From: Lachnospiraceae bacterium
GTDB lineage: Bacteria > Bacillota_A > Clostridia > Lachnospirales > Lachnospiraceae
Assembly (NCBI GenBank): GCA_017620975.1
Contig: JAGAUD010000021.1
Coordinates: forward strand, 1-37,903
Direction: 5' to 3'
DNA: 37,903 nt
Each line of letters begins with the position of its first letter. Positions within the stretch are counted from its first letter, which is position 1. Shown here one piece after another: positions 34,126 through 37,903 of the stretch. A program made the translations under genes and the position numbers. The notes under the pieces were generated by a model. It saw nothing but the letters and a program-made list of their open reading frames with translations, was not told where the DNA came from and searched no databases.

Positions 34126-35537
34126 TGAGAAAGACAAAAATTATATGTACAATTGGGCCTTCATGCTCTGATGAAAAAGTATTGGAAAAGATGTGCCTTG
34201 CAGGCATGAATGTGGCAAGACTGAATTTTTCCCATGGCACACATGAGGAACACCTTGTTCCAATCAACAATATTAAAAAAGTGCGTAAAAAGCTTGGTAT
34301 GCCTATCGCTATTATGTTGGATACAAAAGGACCTGAGTACCGTATCGGCATCTTCAAAAACGGTAAGGAAATCCTGGCAGACGGGGATACCTTTGTTTTT
34401 ACAACACAAGACATTGAAGGTGATAAGAACAGGGTTTCCGTAAGTTATAAAAATCTTGCGCAGGACTTAGTGGCCGGTGACAGAATTTTGGTTAATAATG
34501 GATTGCTTATTTTTGATGTAGTGGAAGTCAAAGCTCCGGATATTATTTGTAAAGTTGTAGCAGGGGGCGAGATTTCCAATCGTAAAAGCATGAGTTTCCC
34601 TAATAAGGTGTTAAAGCAGGAGTATCTTAGCGAACAGGACAAAAAAGATATTCTCTTTGGTATTGAGAATGATGTAGATTTTATTGCCTGTTCCTTCGTT
34701 TCTACACGTCAGGATCTGATTGATGTAAAGAACTTTCTGAAAGAAAATGGTAATGATGATATCAGTCTGATCGCTAAAATTGAAAATCGTTCCGGAATTG
34801 ACAACATTGAATCGATTTGTGAGGAATGTGAGGGCATTATGATAGGCAGAGGAGATATGGGTGTAGAAATCCCATTTGAAGAGCTTCCTGCCATTCAAAA
34901 GGAACTGATCACCAAGTGCCGTTTACTTGGGAAACGTGTTATCACTGCAACCGAGATGCTGGAATCAATGATACATAATCCAAGGCCAACCAGAGCAGAA
35001 ATTTCAGATGTAGCTAACGCCGTGTATGACGGAACAAGTGCAATCATGCTCTCGGCTGAAACCGCTGTGGGAAAATATCCTGTGCTGACAGTAGAAACCA
35101 TGGCAAGAATTGCCAAGCAGACTGAAAAAAATATTGATTATGATAAACAATTCTTAATTAATGACTTTCAGATCAAAGACCAGATAGATGCAATTTCTCA
35201 TTCTGTCTGCAATATGTCTATTGATTTACATGCAAAGGCAATTGTTGTATGCTCATGGACCGGCACAACGGCCAGAATGGTTTCCAGGTTTAGGCCTCCG
35301 GTAGATATTATCGGTGTTTCCGTAAAAGAAAAGACCTGGAGACAGCTTGCATTGTCATGGGGAATCACGCCGCTTCTTTGCGAGGTATATCCATCTATTG
35401 AAGTTCTTTTCTATGCTGCAAAGAAAATGGCAAAAGAAGCCTTTCACCTGAATTCAGGAGATACTGTTATAATAACAGGTGGTGTCAGAACAGGTGAATC
35501 CGGTAATACGAATACGATTCGTATAGAGAGTTTGTAA
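34125..35537 (+). CDS. pyk: Pyruvate kinase
   Basis: Encodes 470 residues, the short form without the C-terminal PEP-utiliser-like domain of Bacillus enzymes. N-terminal KTKIICTIGPSC, MNVARLNFSHGTHEEH, the metal/PEP site MIGRGDMGVEIP and the ETAVGKYP region are intact. It converts phosphoenolpyruvate and ADP to pyruvate and ATP, the last step of glycolysis. It ends in a strong terminator and has its own promoter. Confidence 0.97.
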   Translation: MRKTKIICTIGPSCSDEKVLEKMCLAGMNVARLNFSHGTHEEHLVPINNIKKVRKKLGMPIAIMLDTKGPEYRIGIFKNGKEILADGDTFVFTTQDIEGDKNRVSVSYKNLAQDLVAGDRILVNNGLLIFDVVEVKAPDIICKVVAGGEISNRKSMSFPNKVLKQEYLSEQDKKDILFGIENDVDFIACSFVSTRQDLIDVKNFLKENGNDDISLIAKIENRSGIDNIESICEECEGIMIGRGDMGVEIPFEELPAIQKELITKCRLLGKRVITATEMLESMIHNPRPTRAEISDVANAVYDGTSAIMLSAETAVGKYPVLTVETMARIAKQTEKNIDYDKQFLINDFQIKDQIDAISHSVCNMSIDLHAKAIVVCSWTGTTARMVSRFRPPVDIIGVSVKEKTWRQLALSWGITPLLCEVYPSIEVLFYAAKKMAKEAFHLNSGDTVIITGGVRTGESGNTNTIRIESL

Positions 35538-35570
35538 TATGCAGAAAATGAAGCAGGCTGAGGAATAATT

Positions 35571-35600
35571 TAAGGTGGAGTAAAATCCACCTTATTTTTT
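35571..35600 (+). terminator. pyk terminator
   Basis: A 9-bp stem, TAAGGTGGA (35571-35579) with TCCACCTTA (35586-35594), and a T run to 35600. Strong. Confidence 0.92.
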
Positions 35601-35612
35601 CTGAAAAGTATA

Positions 35613-35637
35613 ATATTGTCCAAAAATCACATACTTA
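35613..35637 (+). promoter_or_regulatory. Possible sporulation promoter of spoIVB
   Basis: ATATT 35613-35617 and CATACTTA 35630-35637 resemble sigma-E-type boxes, but the spacer of 12 bp is short. Bacillus spoIVB uses the forespore factors sigma-F and sigma-G, whose boxes are not clear here. Weak call. Confidence 0.25.
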
Positions 35638-35668
35638 AAATAGCAGAACATTCAGGGAGTGTGAGAGT

Positions 35669-37024
35669 ATGGACATAAAAGACGAACAGGAACTGATTAA
35701 GAAAAGAGCTTCCCGGGATATGGTGATTTTGCTGGAAAGCTGGAAACGGCGAAAGAGAAAGCAGAGGATTTACAGATACAGTCTCTTAGGGGCGATGACT
35801 CTCGGCATTCTCGCGTTATTGGGTATTGGATATCTGCAGCTGGATCAGAAGATTCCTTCCATCATAAGACTAAAAGCCGGAGCAGAGCAGATACTGGACT
35901 GGGAAGTGCCGATGACAGCGGAAGTGGTGGCAGTCAGCGAACAGGGAGAATCCAATATTTCCGATAAATCAATCACTATGAATCTGGGAAATACGGTGAA
36001 ACTTATCCCCGGAAGTGCTGAGAGCTATCAGATGGATGTGAAGCTGTTTGGATGGATCCCTTTCAAGCAGGTGAATATTCAAATCATTGAAGAGCAGGAA
36101 CTGATACCGGTGGGTGTGCCTGTAGGAATCTATGTAGAGACTGATGGAATCCTTGTCGTTGGAGTAGGAGAGTTTACCGGCGAAAATGGACAGAATTATT
36201 CCCCGGCCCAAAATATTTTACAATCAGGAGACTACATCACACAACTGAATGGAAAAGCAGTTGGTGATAAGGATCAATTCATCAAAGAGATTGAAGAATC
36301 CATGGGAGAAGAAGTGATTTTGACAATAAAAAGGGAAGAAGAAACCATGGATGTAAAGATAAAGCCTGAGAAGAACCAGAGCGGAAAATACAAAATGGGT
36401 GTCTGGATAAGGGATAACGCTCAGGGAGTAGGCACCATGACCTTTATTGATGCAGATGGCAATTTCGGTGCTCTGGGCCATGGTATTAATGACATAGACA
36501 CTAGTACCCTTATGAACATGAATGACGGAACATTGTATCAGACCAAAATCATATCCATCAAAAAAGGAGAAAACGGAGAACCGGGTGAAATGACAGGCAT
36601 GATTGTCTATTCCTCTGACCGAATCCTGGGAGATATTGATTCCAACAGCATCAGAGGAATCTTCGGTACCTGTAATGAGAAAGCAAAGGAGATTGCAACG
36701 GAAAATCCTTTGCCTATTGGCCTGAAACAGGAAATTGAGATCGGTCCTGCCCAGATTCTCTGTACTGTAGAGGATGAACCGGAGTATTTTGATATAGAGA
36801 TTCTGAAAGTCCGCCAGAATCATGACAATATTAACCGGGGGATCGAACTGAAGGTAACAGACCCGAAACTCCTTGAGATAACCGGCGGAATCATTCAGGG
36901 CATGTCGGGTAGCCCCATAATCCAGAGCGGCAAGCTCGTCGGCGCGGTTACCCACGTTTTAGTAAATGATTCCACACGGGGTTATGGCATATTCATTGAA
37001 AATATGCTGGATGCAGTGGAATAG
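35669..37024 (+). CDS. spoIVB: SpoIVB sporulation signalling protease
   Basis: Encodes 451 residues. One N-terminal membrane helix (about 38-58), a PDZ domain (about 155-230), then a serine peptidase S55 domain with catalytic H271 in GALGHG and S415 in GMSGSP. In Bacillus it is made in the forespore, secreted to the intermembrane space and cleaves SpoIVFA, so that SpoIVFB activates sigma-K in the mother cell. spo0A, its usual neighbour, is absent downstream in this window. ATG 35669 follows GGGAG at about nine bases. Confidence 0.95.
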   Translation: MDIKDEQELIKKRASRDMVILLESWKRRKRKQRIYRYSLLGAMTLGILALLGIGYLQLDQKIPSIIRLKAGAEQILDWEVPMTAEVVAVSEQGESNISDKSITMNLGNTVKLIPGSAESYQMDVKLFGWIPFKQVNIQIIEEQELIPVGVPVGIYVETDGILVVGVGEFTGENGQNYSPAQNILQSGDYITQLNGKAVGDKDQFIKEIEESMGEEVILTIKREEETMDVKIKPEKNQSGKYKMGVWIRDNAQGVGTMTFIDADGNFGALGHGINDIDTSTLMNMNDGTLYQTKIISIKKGENGEPGEMTGMIVYSSDRILGDIDSNSIRGIFGTCNEKAKEIATENPLPIGLKQEIEIGPAQILCTVEDEPEYFDIEILKVRQNHDNINRGIELKVTDPKLLEITGGIIQGMSGSPIIQSGKLVGAVTHVLVNDSTRGYGIFIENMLDAVE

Positions 37025-37136
37025 TGAGAAACGCCTGAAAGAAAACAGCACGCTCCGGGAACTTGCCACAGATATTGATCAAAGTCTTACCGAAGCAACC
37101 AGAAATATTTCAAAACCAGATGCCCCGTTACCGTGA
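37011..37136 (+). CDS. Short unassigned ORF after spoIVB
   Basis: ATG 37011 overlaps the last 14 bases of spoIVB in another frame and opens 41 residues to TGA 37136, with an amphipathic helix-like STLRELATDIDQSLTEATR. The composition looks coding, but the ribosome binding site is poor and the family is unknown. It could be the rest of a lost gene before the bile salt hydrolase. Confidence 0.3.
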   Translation: MQWNSEKRLKENSTLRELATDIDQSLTEATRNISKPDAPLP

Positions 37137-37156
37137 AAATAGAAGGAGTGTGTATT

Positions 37157-37903
37157 ATGTGTACAGCTATCACTTACAAAACAAAGGATCATTATTTTGG
37201 AAGAAACTTGGATCTGGAATATTCTTATAAAGAAACTGTCACCATCATACCACGAAATTATGCATTTCATTTTCGCAAAATGGGTAAAATGAAATGCCAT
37301 TTTGCGATGATCGGTATGGCATATATATCGGAAGGATATCCGCTATATTACGATGCTACAAATGAAAAAGGACTTAGTGTAGCAGGATTAAACTTTCCTC
37401 AAAATGCACACTATAAGCCGTATTGTGATGGAAAGGATAATGTAACGCCATTTGAACTAATTCCGTGGATTTTGGGACAATGTGCGACTGTTTCAGAAGC
37501 CGAAAATCTGTTAAAGCGAATCAATCTCTTGAATGAAAACTTCAGTGAAGATCTTCCGCTATCACCGCTTCACTGGATTATCTCGGACAGAGAACGTTCT
37601 ATTACGCTGGAGTCAATAAAAACAGGAATAAAAGTCTATGACAATCCGGTTGGCGTACTTACGAATAATCCAACATTTGATTATCACATGTTTCATCTGA
37701 ACAACTATATGAGACTCACAAATGGAGACCCAGAAAATACATTTGCCGGAAAAAAAGATAATTTAGAATTAAAAACATATTCTCGAGGAATGGGTGCTAT
37801 AGGCTTGCCGGGAGATGCTTCATCTATGTCAAGATTCGTAAGGGCGACATTCGTTAAAATGAATTCTGTATCGGGAAATTCTGAATTGGAAAGCGTGAGT
37901 CAG
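37157..37903 (+). CDS. Choloylglycine/bile salt hydrolase (5' part, runs off the window)
   Basis: The first 249 residues are present; the usual length is about 315-330, so roughly 70-80 are missing at the window edge. Processing of Met1 exposes nucleophile C2. The Ntn-hydrolase active site is complete: R16 and D19 in FGRNLD, N79 in LNFP, N171 in TNNPTF and R226 in SSMSRFVR. It would release glycine or taurine from conjugated bile acids; penicillin V acylase relatives share most of these residues, so the substrate remains inferred. The coding sequence is noticeably richer in A/T-ending codons (AGA, ATA, AAT, AAA) than spoIVB. AAGGAG (from about 37143) precedes ATG 37157. Confidence 0.92.
   Translation, partial: MCTAITYKTKDHYFGRNLDLEYSYKETVTIIPRNYAFHFRKMGKMKCHFAMIGMAYISEGYPLYYDATNEKGLSVAGLNFPQNAHYKPYCDGKDNVTPFELIPWILGQCATVSEAENLLKRINLLNENFSEDLPLSPLHWIISDRERSITLESIKTGIKVYDNPVGVLTNNPTFDYHMFHLNNYMRLTNGDPENTFAGKKDNLELKTYSRGMGAIGLPGDASSMSRFVRATFVKMNSVSGNSELESVSQ

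Noticed and set aside
36224..36955. A 243-codon minus-strand open frame inside spoIVB
   Set aside because: It lies fully antisense to a gene with catalytic motifs intact, has no ribosome binding site or family, and its length follows from codon bias.

Overview
The window looks like a chromosome segment of a spore-forming, anaerobic gut Clostridium of the Lachnospiraceae type. This is inferred from a complete spoIIIAA-AH operon plus spoIVB, a glutamate dehydrogenase closely resembling the Clostridium symbiosum enzyme, a stand-alone pyruvate formate-lyase glycyl-radical domain, a bile salt hydrolase, and the order asp23-nusB-xseA-xseB-ispA-dxs-tlyA-nadK-argR-recN. No database search was possible, so the family placement is inference.

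Layout. 1-82: 3' tail of an unidentified gene. 109-4243 (+): a tiny leader ORF, an ECF-type sigma factor, an OmpR-type response regulator with its histidine kinase, and HflX. 4392-4463: tRNA-Arg(CCG). 4538-6457 (+): a membrane-anchored double SH3 protein and a helical protein of unknown function. 6709-8043 (+): gdhA, with its own promoter, an upstream palindrome and a terminator. 8281-9070 is an accessory scar: a small holin-like toxin gene, a convergent antisense RNA promoter and a shared bidirectional terminator (a type I toxin-antitoxin layout), directly abutting a 5'-truncated Panacea/DUF4065 antitoxin gene and other coding debris. 9211-10188 (+): a DRE-TIM aldolase-like protein. 10353-14505 (-): a DUF1624 membrane acyltransferase, trkH, trkA, and the 80-residue glycyl-radical protein. 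14678-19796 (+): spoIIIA operon. 19907-24002 (+): deoB, prfC and a transglutaminase-like lipoprotein. 24055-33100 (+): the nusB-recN housekeeping run, with many overlapping start/stop codons. 33107-34026 (+): a lipoprotein barnase-type RNase followed by a 4-bp-overlapping barstar inhibitor. 34125-37024 (+): pyruvate kinase and the sporulation protease SpoIVB. 37157-end (+): a bile salt hydrolase running off the window.

How the genes fit together. SpoIIIAA-AH build the mother-cell side of the feeding channel to the forespore, and SpoIVB is the forespore-made protease that signals back across the same intermembrane space. ispA and dxs supply isoprenoid precursors; nusB, xseAB, argR and recN handle transcription, repair and arginine control. 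gdhA, pyk, the glycyl-radical protein and TrkAH fit amino-acid and sugar fermentation with potassium homeostasis. The most unusual content is two independent toxin/antidote pairs in one window: the small membrane toxin with antisense RNA at 8.3-8.5 kb and the lipoprotein barnase-barstar pair at 33.1-34.0 kb. Each sits between otherwise ordinary housekeeping genes. Both toxin families are known; what merits checking is the exact arrangement and any regulation. Where a start codon was moved from the longest reading frame, ribosome-binding-site spacing was the reason.
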